A stretch of 64,000 nucleotides of DNA, from positions 186,001 to 250,000 of the forward strand of contig JAEUVX010000004.1 in assembly GCA_016786615.1 (NCBI GenBank), in the 5' to 3' direction. Shown piece after piece: positions 37,230-47,800 of the stretch. A program made the translations under genes and the position numbers. Source of the DNA: Flavipsychrobacter sp. GTDB lineage: Bacteria > Bacteroidota > Bacteroidia > Chitinophagales > Chitinophagaceae. Within the stretch, counting starts at the first letter, position 1. The number at the start of each line of letters is the position of its first letter. A model generated the notes under the pieces. That model had not been told where the DNA came from, searched no databases, and worked only from the letters and a program-made list of their open reading frames with translations.

Positions 37230-38849
37230 ATGTTTCGAAAGTATATGATGACAAGAGCTGTTTTGTTCCTTAGCCTGCTGCTGTGCAGCGAAATGATTTT
37301 TGCACAAGGGGCATTTAATTACCGTATAGCATTAGTACCGATAACCATCAGTGGATTGCCCGGTTTGCACTCTTATGCTTTTGCAAAACACAATGACAAG
37401 TGGCTGCTGATAGGAGGACGAAAAGATGGTATTCATGCACGCCAGCCCAACAGCTCATTTCCGCAATCTCAGAACAATACAGATATATATGTAGTAGATG
37501 TAAACACAAAACAATACTGGACAGCATCGGTTACTACACTACCTGTTGCTATAGCAGAGCAGATGCAGGCTACTAATATGAATTTTATACAAGTAGAAGA
37601 CACGCTCTGCCTTATAGGTGGCTATGCATATTCGGCAACAGCAGCTAATCATATCACCTTCGATAAACTTACAACGATAGATGTACCGGGAGTAATAAAT
37701 GCTGTCATAAGTGGTACTGCAATTAATAGTTACTTCAGGCAGGCGAGTGATACCGCCTTTGCTGTAACAGGTGGTCAACTAGGCAAAACAGGTGATTATT
37801 TTCACCTGGTAGGGGGGCATAAATTTACAGGGCGATACAATCCTATGGGCAATCCCACCTATACACAGGTATATACAAATCAGGTACGTAAGTTTAAAAT
37901 AAGCAACAGCGGCAGTCAGCCTTCGATTTCAGATTATAGTACCATAACAGATGCTATACATCTGAGGCGAAGGGATTATAATTTGCTGCCACAAATATTT
38001 GCGGGTGGAACTGCAGGGTACACAATATTTTCCGGTGTTTTCCAGCTTGGGGCAGACCTCCCATTTCTATATCCCGTAGATGTTACTGCATCGGGTATTA
38101 CTCCGCATACCGGGTTCAATCAATATCTCAGTCATTACCACTGTGCGAAGATAGCTTTGTTCGATAGCGTTTCTCAAACTATGCACAGCTTATTTCTTGG
38201 TGGGATGAGCCAGTATTATTATGCAAGTGGTGTGCTTACAAAAGATGATGACGTACCTTTTGTAAAAACCATCAGCAGGGTATCGCGCAGTGCATCGGGT
38301 GTGCTGAAGGAATATCTTATGAATACTGAAATGCCGGCTTTTGCAGGTGCGAGTGCGGAGTTTATCAGTAATGACAATGTAGCGCATTATGAAACCGACA
38401 TCATAAAACTACATCGGATAACTTCAGATACAACTATTGCAGGGTATGTTTATGGTGGCATTGTAAGTCCATCTCTGCACCCGTTTGTAAACAATCAGAC
38501 AAATACAACAGCTGCCGGCAGCACCATATATGCCGTGCTGCTGATTAAAGATAATAGTGCATCTGCAGAACATGTAAATGACAACAAAAAATACAGCATC
38601 AATATATATCCTAATCCTACAAAAGGAAAACTATTTGTACAGGTAAAAGGTAATGGGGTAAGGAAGCTGCAGTACTATATTTCGAATATTTCAGGGCAGG
38701 TATTGCAGGCCGGTTTGGCAAATAAACAAAGCAACAGTGGTAATTTTAGTATCAGTATAGATAAAAATATTGCCCCGCAACAATTATTGCTGACTACAGT
38801 TGTTGATGATGTGCATTACAATTCTGTACTTATAGAGTATCGCCAATAA
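37230..38849 (+). CDS. Secreted Kelch-like protein with T9SS domain
   Basis: The 539-residue protein (alternative starts at the adjacent ATGs 37245/37248) has a signal peptide ending IFAQ. Motifs such as KWLLIGGRKDG, DTLCLIGGYAYS, DYFHLVGGHKFTG and SLFLGGMSQYYYA are Kelch-type beta-propeller blades. The C-terminal sorting domain is INIYPNPTKGKLFVQV. It is predicted to be extracellular; Kelch propellers bind proteins or glycans, and no galactose-oxidase copper ligands were seen. Confidence 0.78.
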   Translation: MFRKYMMTRAVLFLSLLLCSEMIFAQGAFNYRIALVPITISGLPGLHSYAFAKHNDKWLLIGGRKDGIHARQPNSSFPQSQNNTDIYVVDVNTKQYWTASVTTLPVAIAEQMQATNMNFIQVEDTLCLIGGYAYSATAANHITFDKLTTIDVPGVINAVISGTAINSYFRQASDTAFAVTGGQLGKTGDYFHLVGGHKFTGRYNPMGNPTYTQVYTNQVRKFKISNSGSQPSISDYSTITDAIHLRRRDYNLLPQIFAGGTAGYTIFSGVFQLGADLPFLYPVDVTASGITPHTGFNQYLSHYHCAKIALFDSVSQTMHSLFLGGMSQYYYASGVLTKDDDVPFVKTISRVSRSASGVLKEYLMNTEMPAFAGASAEFISNDNVAHYETDIIKLHRITSDTTIAGYVYGGIVSPSLHPFVNNQTNTTAAGSTIYAVLLIKDNSASAEHVNDNKKYSINIYPNPTKGKLFVQVKGNGVRKLQYYISNISGQVLQAGLANKQSNSGNFSISIDKNIAPQQLLLTTVVDDVHYNSVLIEYRQ

Positions 38850-38974
38850 TACACAAGATTGTTTTGATTTACAGAGAATTTACACACACCAAACTATAGC
38901 TGGTGAAAATCTGTCTACATTTATACTTGGTATAGTAATTGTGCGTTATTATATCATTATACACCCCCGATGCT

Positions 38975-39604
38975 ATGCGATACCTGATAGCTGCCCTTTT
39001 GTGTAATACCTGCCTGCCGGCTATGGCGGGCGATGCAGACAGTAATGCCGCACTGCGTTACAAACGTATGTGTGTGGTGGCAGATGTTGGCCCGGTGATG
39101 CCGTATGTGCGCTACGGTCAGGCTTATGGTTTGCAAACGGACGTAAGCCGTATGATGCAGCTTGGCGGAGAAGTACATTTTAATAAACAAGGAAGGCTTA
39201 CTACTTATGTTGCAGGATTGCGTGTGGGCTATGTTTATATCAAAACGCATTATCACAGCTATATGATAAAGCCCTACGAAGCGCCAAGCCAAAACCTGCA
39301 GGTAGCGGCATTGGGCGGATTGCGTGGTGTACAGCCTGTATATCCGTGGCTGGATATTGTTGCCGGGGCGCAGGCAGGGCCTATACTTATTATGAGTACC
39401 GAGCCATCGGGCGCTGTCATCAGCGCATACGGAGAGGCACATGCAGGTTTTCGCTTCAATCGCCGTATTACAACAGGTGTTAAATTCTTCCTGAGTCCGG
39501 GTATGTACAGGCAGTATTATGATGGCCGTAGTGTCTCTACAGTGGGCTATGGTGTATCAGGGCTTGTATCGGAGGTGCGTATAGAGCTTGGTAAACGCAG
39601 GTAA
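38975..39604 (+). CDS. Small outer-membrane beta-barrel-like protein
   Basis: The ATG at 38975 gives 209 residues with a signal peptide (RYLIAALLCNTCLPAMAG). Strand-like stretches follow (MCVVADVGPVMPYVRYGQ, LTTYVAGLRVGYVYIKTHY, RRITTGVKFFLSPGM), ending in SEVRIELGKRR. It resembles in size and ends the proteins at 14594, 44139 and 48818. Probably an outer-membrane protein; role unknown. Confidence 0.6.
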   Translation: MRYLIAALLCNTCLPAMAGDADSNAALRYKRMCVVADVGPVMPYVRYGQAYGLQTDVSRMMQLGGEVHFNKQGRLTTYVAGLRVGYVYIKTHYHSYMIKPYEAPSQNLQVAALGGLRGVQPVYPWLDIVAGAQAGPILIMSTEPSGAVISAYGEAHAGFRFNRRITTGVKFFLSPGMYRQYYDGRSVSTVGYGVSGLVSEVRIELGKRR

Positions 39605-39702
39605 TTTTCTTTCAAATTTTACGAATCACCCCAAAAATCACCCTGCTGATAAGTCGCTGATTATCAATAATAATAGTCGTGAATACTGTACTTTAATTAA
39701 TG

Positions 39703-39760
39703 TTTACTTATAAAAAAGTAAAGTATACTTGTATTTTAGGAAAGTTTGCTTTTATCTTTG
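39703..39760 (+). promoter_or_regulatory. Promoter and operator of the membrane protein/HTH operon
   Basis: A TTG (39729-39731), 21 bp, then TATCTTTG (39753-39760) form a complete -33/-7 pair. The -33 box is covered by the palindrome AAGTATACTT (39721-39730). Just upstream TTTACTT-ataaaa-AAGTAAA (39703-39722) forms a second inverted repeat. The HTH protein of this operon is the natural candidate repressor. Confidence 0.65.
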
Positions 39761-39838
39761 TGTAGCAAATTGATAGGATGGATAAAAACCCGGTACACTA
39801 TCAATCATCACTAAAAAACAATAAAACTGCAAATAACT

Positions 39839-40369
39839 ATGAAAGGTTTTCAAACACTCGCATCGCATAAAAGCAAGATTGCAGGCTTGGTTGTATTATC
39901 GGTTGGCCTGGTGATTACAATAGTCCAGAAACTGCACCCGTTTATCGTAATACCGAAGTATGATGCTGATAAGCATTTAAGCCTGTCGCTGTGGATAATA
40001 GTTGTTGGTATGTACCTGACAGCATTCAGCCAGGAGAAATTTGAAGATGAACGCGTGAAAATGATACGAGCTAAATCACTGCAAATGGTAATGATGCTGA
40101 TGAGTGCCACATTCATTGCATTTTCGCTGACTTCCATCACACAGGATATGGGTGACTTTGATGCCATGACCATTCTGCTATTTCCATCTATCTACCTTGC
40201 CATGTATTTAGCAGTATTTCATATTGGCCTCTACTTCGATAATCTTTGGGATTATGAAGATAAGCGTATGGGCATTTGGGATAACATCAAAAAGAATAAA
40301 AAACCTATCATCATATTTCAGCTGATATCCTACGCCATAATATTTCTTATTTTCTTATTGTTTTCATAA
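39839..40369 (+). CDS. Four-helix membrane protein paired with an HTH regulator
   Basis: The 176-residue protein has hydrophobic segments at about 14-32, 48-64, 78-130 (two helices) and 155-174. A cytosolic loop EKFEDERVKMIRAKSLQ is like those of small membrane proteins found beside YozG-type regulators. The HTH gene starts 3 bp after its stop. No family name can be given with confidence; together they look like a membrane-signalling or toxin-resistance type two-gene unit, which is inference. Confidence 0.7.
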   Translation: MKGFQTLASHKSKIAGLVVLSVGLVITIVQKLHPFIVIPKYDADKHLSLSLWIIVVGMYLTAFSQEKFEDERVKMIRAKSLQMVMMLMSATFIAFSLTSITQDMGDFDAMTILLFPSIYLAMYLAVFHIGLYFDNLWDYEDKRMGIWDNIKKNKKPIIIFQLISYAIIFLIFLLFS

Positions 40370-40372
40370 CCA

Positions 40373-40573
40373 ATGAAGAATACCATAAAAGTAGAACGTG
40401 CGAAGTTGAATATCTCGCAAACCGAACTGGCAGAGCAGGTGGGGGTTAGTAAACAAACGATTCACTCTATAGAAACAGGCAGGTTTGTACCATCTACAGT
40501 TTTATCCTTAAAAATTGCGCGCTTCTTTAAGGTAAAAGTAGAAGAGGTATTTGAGTTGGAAGATACGGATTAG
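40373..40573 (+). CDS. Small XRE-family HTH regulator
   Basis: The 66-residue protein is a bare Cro/C1-type helix-turn-helix: KVERAKLNISQTELAEQVGVSKQTIHSIETGRFVPSTVLSLKIARFFKVKVEEVFELE. Proteins of this size (YozG/HigA-like) are DNA-binding dimers, often autoregulators of the operon with a membrane protein. It follows the membrane gene by 3 bp. Confidence 0.9.
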   Translation: MKNTIKVERAKLNISQTELAEQVGVSKQTIHSIETGRFVPSTVLSLKIARFFKVKVEEVFELEDTD

Positions 40574-40724
40574 TAACAGGTTTAAGCATGTAGCTGTGAA
40601 AGATGAGCTGCCATAGCAGAGATACTATACGCAGGTATGATAGCCAATCGTATGCCAATCATCATCGAAAACGAAACGCAATAAACGATAACAAAAAAAC
40701 AATTAAGCATTAAAACATTTAGTC

Positions 40725-42302
40725 ATGAAAAACAAAATTATCTGTACCATTATTTCGCTGTTTTGCAGCATAGCTATGCTGGCCAACAACAAGCTAATAA
40801 TAAGCCTGCACGGCGAGGCAAAACCATCAAATCCCGACGGTAGCAATAATAGTTTGGGTGTGACTGCCATAGATGCTGTAGCACAGCAATTTGGCTGCAC
40901 CAACATACACCCTGTGAAGAAAGGCAAAGTATATGTGCTGACACTGGCAAACGAAAACAGCGTACATGAAGCGGCACAAGCTATGCTGCGTACAGGGCTT
41001 TGCAGATATGCAGAAGCAGATGCACGTGCAACAATCGGCGACTGGAAGGTAACGGCAACCATGCCGAACGACAGCGCATTTGATATGCAATGGGGTTTGC
41101 ACAACGATGGCAGCTTCAGTATTGTACCGGCTACAGCAGGTGCGGATATAGACTTGTTGCGAGCGTGGGATGTAGAAGAAGGCGATACATCTGTAATAGT
41201 GGCCGTGCTGGATGCAGGTATCCGCAGTACACACCCGGATGTAAAAGGAAGGCTATGGATAAACCATAACGAAATACCGGGCAACGGCATTGATGACGAT
41301 GGTAATGACTATACAGATGATACGCTTGGATGGAATATGGTAAGCGATACGAATAATATAGAAGATGATAATGGACATGGCAGTCATGTTGCAGGTATCA
41401 TTGGCTCAAATGTAAATGACAGTACCGCTATAGCAGGGGTAGATAAACACTGTAAGCTGATGATAGTGAAATGCGCCAATAACGTAGGTTTCCTCGATTA
41501 TTCGTGGCTTATGGAAGCAATTTATTATGCAGTAGATAACGGGGCGCGAATTATTAACATATCTGCAGGAGGGGCAACACCGTCTAATATATTACAGGAT
41601 GCGGTAGCGTATGCTGTATCGAAAAATGTACTGGTAATAGCTGCAATGATGAATTCGGGTACGGAACAAAAGTTTTATCCTGCTGCATATTCGGGTGTGT
41701 TGGCAGTTGGTGCTACCGACCCGCAGGATAAGCTGACATATTTCAGCGTAAGGGGCAGCCACATATCGGTTTGTGCACCCGGGCATCATATCATCAGCCT
41801 TGCGCATACCAGCGATACGGTATATCATATAGTTTCCGGCACATCGCAGGCAGCACCGCATGTGGCAGGTATTGCAGCTCTGCTACTGGCACAGGACAGT
41901 GCCCGCACTGCCGCACAACTGAAAAGCCTGATAGAACGTAATGCGGAAGACCTTGTAGGTGATGTGAATGATGCACCGGGATGGGATAAGTATTATGGAC
42001 ATGGTAGGGTGAATGCTTACAGGGCCTTAATTGACCAGGCGCTGTCTGTAGCAAACATAACAGGTGAGGGCGATGATACATGGGTAGTGTATCCCAACCC
42101 TGCAACGGATAGACTGAAGATAAACTTTGTAGGCTTCGGCAACTATAATGTGCTACTGCGTACTGTAACAGGGGCTGTGCAATATAGTGGTGTGTACAGT
42201 GGCGAAGCAACTATACCTGTGTCGCAAATGCCCCGTGGCAACTATATCCTTACCCTGCAACAAGGTGCGCAAAGCAGGCAAATACCTGTAGTACTGCGCT
42301 GA
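40725..42302 (+). CDS. Secreted subtilisin-like (S8) protease with T9SS domain
   Basis: The 525-residue protein has a signal peptide, a pro-region (to about 115), and a peptidase S8 domain with Asp163 (VLDAGI), His218 (NGHGSHVAG), oxyanion Asn310 (AAMMNSG) and Ser374 (SGTSQAAPHVAG). A type A sorting domain follows (VVYPNPATDRLKINF). All catalytic residues are present. It is expected outside the cell and to hydrolyse proteins. Confidence 0.95.
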   Translation: MKNKIICTIISLFCSIAMLANNKLIISLHGEAKPSNPDGSNNSLGVTAIDAVAQQFGCTNIHPVKKGKVYVLTLANENSVHEAAQAMLRTGLCRYAEADARATIGDWKVTATMPNDSAFDMQWGLHNDGSFSIVPATAGADIDLLRAWDVEEGDTSVIVAVLDAGIRSTHPDVKGRLWINHNEIPGNGIDDDGNDYTDDTLGWNMVSDTNNIEDDNGHGSHVAGIIGSNVNDSTAIAGVDKHCKLMIVKCANNVGFLDYSWLMEAIYYAVDNGARIINISAGGATPSNILQDAVAYAVSKNVLVIAAMMNSGTEQKFYPAAYSGVLAVGATDPQDKLTYFSVRGSHISVCAPGHHIISLAHTSDTVYHIVSGTSQAAPHVAGIAALLLAQDSARTAAQLKSLIERNAEDLVGDVNDAPGWDKYYGHGRVNAYRALIDQALSVANITGEGDDTWVVYPNPATDRLKINFVGFGNYNVLLRTVTGAVQYSGVYSGEATIPVSQMPRGNYILTLQQGAQSRQIPVVLR

Positions 42303-42429
42303 TTTGTTAAAGAAAATAAAAACAGTAAAATCTTTGTAACCTTTTTCTTTCCTGCACGACTAATGTATGTAACCGGTTAGAAACGAACATTGAAAACAAC
42401 ATCATTAACCAACAAAAAAACATTATAGT

Positions 42430-42744
42430 ATGAAAGCGATAATAGCAATACTGATGCTGATGACAGGCATAACTGCAACAAACGTATATGCAGCAAAACC
42501 TACAACAATTGTAAATACCCAATCGTGGGATGTACATGCTGCCAATGGCAATGTAATTATTGAAAACAAAACTGCAGAACCGCTGGAGGTAATTATTACC
42601 GGCAGGTTTGGCGAAGAGGTAGCAAAAACTACCATCAACAATGGCAGCAAAAAAATACCTACAAAAGATATGCGCCTGGGCAACTACAATATAAAACTGA
42701 AAAGCCGCGATAAGCAGGCAAATGTGAAGCTGCAGATACTGTAA
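42430..42744 (+). CDS. Small exported protein resembling a lone sorting domain
   Basis: The 104-residue product has a signal peptide (ending NVYAA). A single domain (VIIENKTAEPLEVIITGRFGEEVAKTTI ... MRLGNYNIKLKSRDKQANVKLQIL) has the strand order of a T9SS type A C-terminal domain or of DUF3244-like proteins. It has no cargo. It could be a truncated secreted protein or a free periplasmic binding partner. It has its own terminator. Confidence 0.6.
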   Translation: MKAIIAILMLMTGITATNVYAAKPTTIVNTQSWDVHAANGNVIIENKTAEPLEVIITGRFGEEVAKTTINNGSKKIPTKDMRLGNYNIKLKSRDKQANVKLQIL

Positions 42745-42776
42745 CAATACTGTAATATTCTTCTCATATATGCACA

Positions 42777-42802
42777 CCCCGCCCCGTAAGGCGGGGATTT
42801 TT
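42777..42802 (+). terminator. Terminator with CCGTAA loop
   Basis: CCCCGCC-ccgtaa-GGCGGGG then ATTTTTT. The loop equals the one repeated in the hairpin array at 52.5 kb. Confidence 0.88.
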
Positions 42803-42818
42803 TATGTAGCTTTATGCC

Positions 42819-43346
42819 ATGTACCGCATTACCCTTTTATTATGTTTCTTTTCTTTTGCCACACAGGCGCAGGATTGTGATGTGTCTAAACCTTTCATAG
42901 TACCCATAAATAAAGATGAATGGTATAGTAAGTACGAGATAAGCCTTGAGAAGAAAAATACGGAGTTTGAATTACAGGTTGTGAAGAAGCCAAAAGTTGA
43001 CAGGTTTTCATGTCAAATTATTTCCTTCAGTGGTCAATACATGCTTCTTTTCTTTGCAAACGGAAGTGTCGATAGCCTGATAATTACGCAAGGTTTGTTG
43101 GAGGCAGATTATAAAGCGAAGTGTTTGATAAAAGGAACTGCACCATTCGAGGATAAGGTGGTTGAGGCTAATGACGATAAAATATTGAAGAAGATGCTGA
43201 CAATTAATGTAGAAAAGATAATTCTATACATTCGTGATAGTGTATCAGGCGAGCCTTTAATCATTGATGGAGGTATTAATATTACCCTCAATAAAAAACA
43301 AAGTGATGCACTCCGTAAAGCAATGTGGTGTATCGTAAATAAGTAA
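42819..43346 (+). CDS. Exported protein, first of a tandem paralogous pair
   Basis: The 175-residue protein has a signal peptide (YRITLLLCFFSFATQAQ), then DCDVSKPFIVPINKDEWYSKYEISLEKK, and a C-terminal helix LNKKQSDALRKAMWCIVNK. The ATG follows a TAGCTTTA -7 box by four bases. It is a paralogue of the next gene (PVVIPIANNEMYSHYEIKI; FNHQQAAELKRALKCIVLTK) and starts the operon. No known family; probably periplasmic or surface. Confidence 0.65.
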   Translation: MYRITLLLCFFSFATQAQDCDVSKPFIVPINKDEWYSKYEISLEKKNTEFELQVVKKPKVDRFSCQIISFSGQYMLLFFANGSVDSLIITQGLLEADYKAKCLIKGTAPFEDKVVEANDDKILKKMLTINVEKIILYIRDSVSGEPLIIDGGINITLNKKQSDALRKAMWCIVNK

Positions 43347-43348
43347 TC

Positions 43349-44014
43349 ATGCGTATATTTTTGATACTATGTTTCTTTTCTTTTGCTGTGCTTGGGCAGG
43401 CTTGCGATAGCCAAATAGTTACCATGCAGCGTGTATGGAAGTATGACCATCTTATGGATGCAGATAACAGCCCTGTCACAAAAGATTCTGGTATTATTAT
43501 AAAAGAAACAAAACCGGTTGTAATACCGATAGCTAATAATGAAATGTATTCCCATTATGAGATAAAAATACGCCGAGATGCTGAAAAGATATTATTGATA
43601 TGTGAGATTATGCAGTCGAAAGATTTTATTGCCTGTAAGCTGTTTCCAACGAAGAACTACTACATTATAGAGTTTGCAAACGGTGTAAAGTATACATACC
43701 ATGAGCCTTATGAAAATTTTTACAGCACCTTTAATAATATTGAAATGGTTGTCTTGTTGGACGGGATGATGTATTGTAAGAAAGAAACAGGAAAGAACAA
43801 TGGGAAAATGAAAAGAACAAAAGCATACGGAGATAAAAAACTGATGCAATTATTTCTTTCTTCAGAAGTGGTTTATATACAATCATATTCAGCATCCTAT
43901 TCATTTAACGGACATCATGATAACATGTATCTGCCCGGAGATAAAATTGTATTTAACCACCAACAAGCTGCAGAACTGAAAAGAGCTTTGAAGTGTATAG
44001 TATTGACAAAATAA
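43349..44014 (+). CDS. Exported protein, second of a tandem paralogous pair
   Basis: The 221-residue protein starts 2 bp after the previous stop. It has the signal peptide RIFLILCFFSFAVLGQ and an inserted segment relative to its partner (VTMQRVWKYDHLMDADNSPVTKDSG). It shares the central strand (YYIIEFANGVKYTY) and a cysteine-bearing C-terminal helix (ALKCIV). Function unknown. Confidence 0.65.
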   Translation: MRIFLILCFFSFAVLGQACDSQIVTMQRVWKYDHLMDADNSPVTKDSGIIIKETKPVVIPIANNEMYSHYEIKIRRDAEKILLICEIMQSKDFIACKLFPTKNYYIIEFANGVKYTYHEPYENFYSTFNNIEMVVLLDGMMYCKKETGKNNGKMKRTKAYGDKKLMQLFLSSEVVYIQSYSASYSFNGHHDNMYLPGDKIVFNHQQAAELKRALKCIVLTK

Positions 44015-44138
44015 TTTCGGCAATGTATTATGTTGCATGGTTACTATATAATATTAACCTGCAGGTAATGTTATGATTTTGGCACGTTAGTTGGTGTAAT
44101 AAATTATCAAATATTTAACCACCAACAAAAAACCAACT

Positions 44139-44756
44139 ATGCGATACCTGTTTCTTGCACTGGCAACCCTTGCATGTACCCAAATCTATGCCCGTAAAAA
44201 CAGTGCAGATGTGGGCTTTCTTGCCGGCTTTACCGGTGGACGGATAACAAATTCTATTGCAACGTATACCGATATCCAGAGCGATATGCCTGCCATTTCT
44301 TTTACCGCAGATTATAACTTCGACCGTGGTAGCCGCAGGGTGTATTTTTCAATACCTGTAAGGCTGCATACTAATTATCTGCGTGTTACAGAAAGGTACA
44401 CAACAGCCCCTGTAAACACCTATCCGTACAATTATTATTCTGAAACAATCACTGCTGCATCGCTGGGTGCAGGTGCCGGCATCACTTTTATGCCCCTGAT
44501 GAGCAAAAATGCAGACCTGTGCCTGGGTGCAGGTGTAGTACCTGCTATGGAAGTGGGGCGTTTCAGGGGTATTGCCCGTTTTAACGCCAGCGGCGAGGCG
44601 CATTTTGGCGTGCGTATGATGAACCGCGTGTATTTGGGAGTGCGCTACACTTATTTTGCCATGCCGTACGAGTTGAATGAACCACAGCCAAGGGTGCGCA
44701 ATCAATACGGATTGTCGAACATTCAGTTTGATGTGCGATTCCGTTTCAGGAGATAA
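44139..44756 (+). CDS. Small outer-membrane beta-barrel-like protein
   Basis: The 205-residue protein has a signal peptide (RYLFLALATLACTQIYA), then barrel-type strands (DVGFLAGFTGGRITNS, RRVYFSIPVRLHTNYLRV, AASLGAGAGITFMPL, RVYLGVRYTYFAMP) and a C-terminal IQFDVRFRFRR. It fits a small porin- or OmpW-like fold. It belongs with 14594, 38975 and 48818 by layout. Confidence 0.65.
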   Translation: MRYLFLALATLACTQIYARKNSADVGFLAGFTGGRITNSIATYTDIQSDMPAISFTADYNFDRGSRRVYFSIPVRLHTNYLRVTERYTTAPVNTYPYNYYSETITAASLGAGAGITFMPLMSKNADLCLGAGVVPAMEVGRFRGIARFNASGEAHFGVRMMNRVYLGVRYTYFAMPYELNEPQPRVRNQYGLSNIQFDVRFRFRR

Positions 44757-44792
44757 TCCACTTTCATATTATTCATTTACAGAGAGCCCGCG

Positions 44793-44809
44793 TTCGTTCG
44801 TAGAACGAA
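44793..44809. promoter_or_regulatory. Inverted repeat before the propeller kinase
   Basis: TTCGTTC-gta-GAACGAA, with a further half-site GTTCGTA at about 44817, lies 85 bp before the kinase start; a candidate operator. Confidence 0.4.
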
Positions 44810-44894
44810 AAATGCTGTTCGTATAAAGAGGAGCAGCAGCCTCAGCGCATTGCCCTGCATTTAGTATCTTCAACGCCGATAGCAGCATCTGCGT

Positions 44895-47800
44895 ATGAAA
44901 CCAATACAAAGCAGACATCTTGTAGTATGGTTGTACTTACTATGTATAATAGCAGGTATGCGTAGTTATGCCCAAAAAGCACACCACCATAATATCAACA
45001 TCAATACCGGGCTGCCATCCAATCATGTGTACATGACAATGACCGACAAGTATGGCTATTTATGGATAGCTACTACTAAAGGCGTGCTGCAGTACAATGG
45101 GTATAAACTAAAATTGTATTCGAAGGCAGATGGTATGTCGAACGACGATGTATGGATGCTGGTAGAAGACAAATACGATAAAATATGGCTTGGCAGCATC
45201 AGTAATCAGCTGGGATATATCTGGCACGATAAATACCATGTTTTGTTATCGAAACAGATTGACAAGTATTTCTATCCGCGGATGATGACAACAACAGACT
45301 CCGGTATAGCTTTTATGCAGTATAGTACCGAAGCTGATAAAATGAACATTCAGCTATACTTAGTGAATAATAACAAAGTGAAAGTTTATTATCACAAAGA
45401 CCCTGGAAACGATAGGCATATACGAGATGTTTTGACAGAAAAAGCAGAATGGTATTATTTATACAATGATAAGCGATTATATCAATCGGATTATGTACAA
45501 AAAAAGCTGAAGTATAAATGCATTGTTCCCGAGCTAACAAGGACTAACGATTCTGCTTATATATTTGATAATGCTGTAGGCGGTATATATTATTACTATT
45601 ATAACCTGAACGGTTGTGTGTATTTTCTGAATATCGAAAATTGCAGTGTCGATAAGTTTTGCCCGGAATACATCAAGGACGAGTGGCTGATATCTGTATC
45701 TGTAAATAATAAGTATACCATACACGTCCGTACCAATAAACGGATATTCGTACTTGATAAACAAACTCACCTACTGAAGGAAGTAATGCTATTAGCAGAT
45801 CTGGTATCTCCCGGCGATATTGCTACGGCAGAATTAGTGCATTGTAATGCAGAACCGTTGTGGAATAAGGTGGTAGCTACGTCTAATAAAGGTATGTACC
45901 TGCTATATAATAATGGATGGTTTGTAAACAGGGATACTGCCGGTCATTTTCTGAATATGCAGTACATAGGTTCGGGCGCACGTAATACGCAAGTGTGGTG
46001 GTCTAAGGCTAATAAAAAATTAATTTTTCTTGATAGTGCCGGCAAGCTGTTAAAATTATTACCTACTACCATTTATCTGGCAAGGCATGCTTTCCCGTAC
46101 AGTGGCAAAGACACTACAGTGATATTGACATCTGATGGTTATAGGTATATCTCTCATAAAGATTATGTCATTACACGTCCGTTCGGTAATATCAGTAAGG
46201 TAAAAGTTGATCATGGCACAGATGCGGATACTGCAACCCACAGCGCATCATTACATTCATTTCAATACAGCAGAGATGAGCAGATTTTAATGATAAAAGG
46301 AGATACTATTTATAGCAGATTTCAAGGGACAGTGAGCAGAAGATATTGTGTAAAGGATACAGCTTATGCGTATTATTTTTATCACACTAATGATAAAGCG
46401 GCAACGATTGATACTGCTTCGATGCAAGTGTATTCATACAGTAGCAATAGCATCAGAATAGTTGATTTAAAATCGGGTATTCAAAAAGTATTGACAAAAA
46501 AAGAACTGTCTGAATTAGGTATTCGTAATATCAGCAGAATACTGATTGATGAAAGATATGGCAATATTATTATTCAGTGCGATGCGGGCCTGAAGCTTTT
46601 TAACCAAAGGTCGGGTACTTTTATTTCTTTGCCTGTAAGTGTACGTAGCGATATGTATGCGATGGAAGTGCAATATGGGAATATCATACTTGCAAGCGAA
46701 TATGGTGTTGTGTTTTTCAGGATAACCGGGGCAGGAAGGGTAATAGGGCCTTATTATGCGCCAAATCATAAGTATAGTTTTTACAGATATGTGGAAGGTA
46801 CCCGCGTACACGTAACAAATGACTATGTGTATCTGAATACTGACAAAGGATTTTTCAAAGTGCATGTACCTGATAGTACAACATACACTGCAAAACGCGC
46901 AACATTTCACCGGATGTTGCTGAAATATAATAATAATGTTTTCAGATTTAATAACAGGGATACGATACGTGTATATCAGGATAACCTGTTTCTGCAATTT
47001 GATATCATTAATCCCGGAGGAATAGGGACACCACAGTATTATTATCGTATTGATGGTGTGCAGGATGGTTGGCGGAAGCTGAATGCGGATGAACTGTATT
47101 TGCAGGATGTACCCGCAGGCAGGTATCATAATTTGGAGCTGCGAACGCAGGATGATGTATGGCAAAGCGGTGTAGTACACCTGAAGCTATACATTGTGCC
47201 GAGGTGGTGGCAAACAACATTCGGAAGGGTAATTATTGCAATATCTGTTTTGGGCGGGTTGATAATGCTGGTATGGCTGGTGAGCCGGATAACCAAGCGG
47301 ATTGTTGACAGAAATAATGCAAGGAAGAACATGCAGCAGGAAATTAACAGCCTGAGAACAGCCATAGAGTTGAAATCGATACATTCACAGATAAACCCGC
47401 ATTTTATATTCAATACACTTAGTACTGGTTTATACTTTATCAAGAAGAAAAGAATGGAAGATGCCTACGAGCATATCACTGCTTTCTCTGAGTTGCTTCG
47501 TGCCTACATCAAATCGTCTCGCGATAAGTATATAATGCTTGTTGAGGAAATTGATAACCTGAAACGATATGTGTTGTTACAGCAGTCAAGATTCGAAAGC
47601 TTGTTTGAGTTTGATGTGAAAGTAGCTGATGATGTAAATATATATGATACAAAAATACCTGCTTTGTTGTTGCAGCCGATTATAGAGAATGCCATCAATC
47701 ACGGGCTGTTTCACAAAGAAAGCCCGGGCTATTTACTGCTAAGCTTTGAAAAAAATGCAGATGGTGCTTTAGTTTGTATAATAGATGATAATGGCATTGG

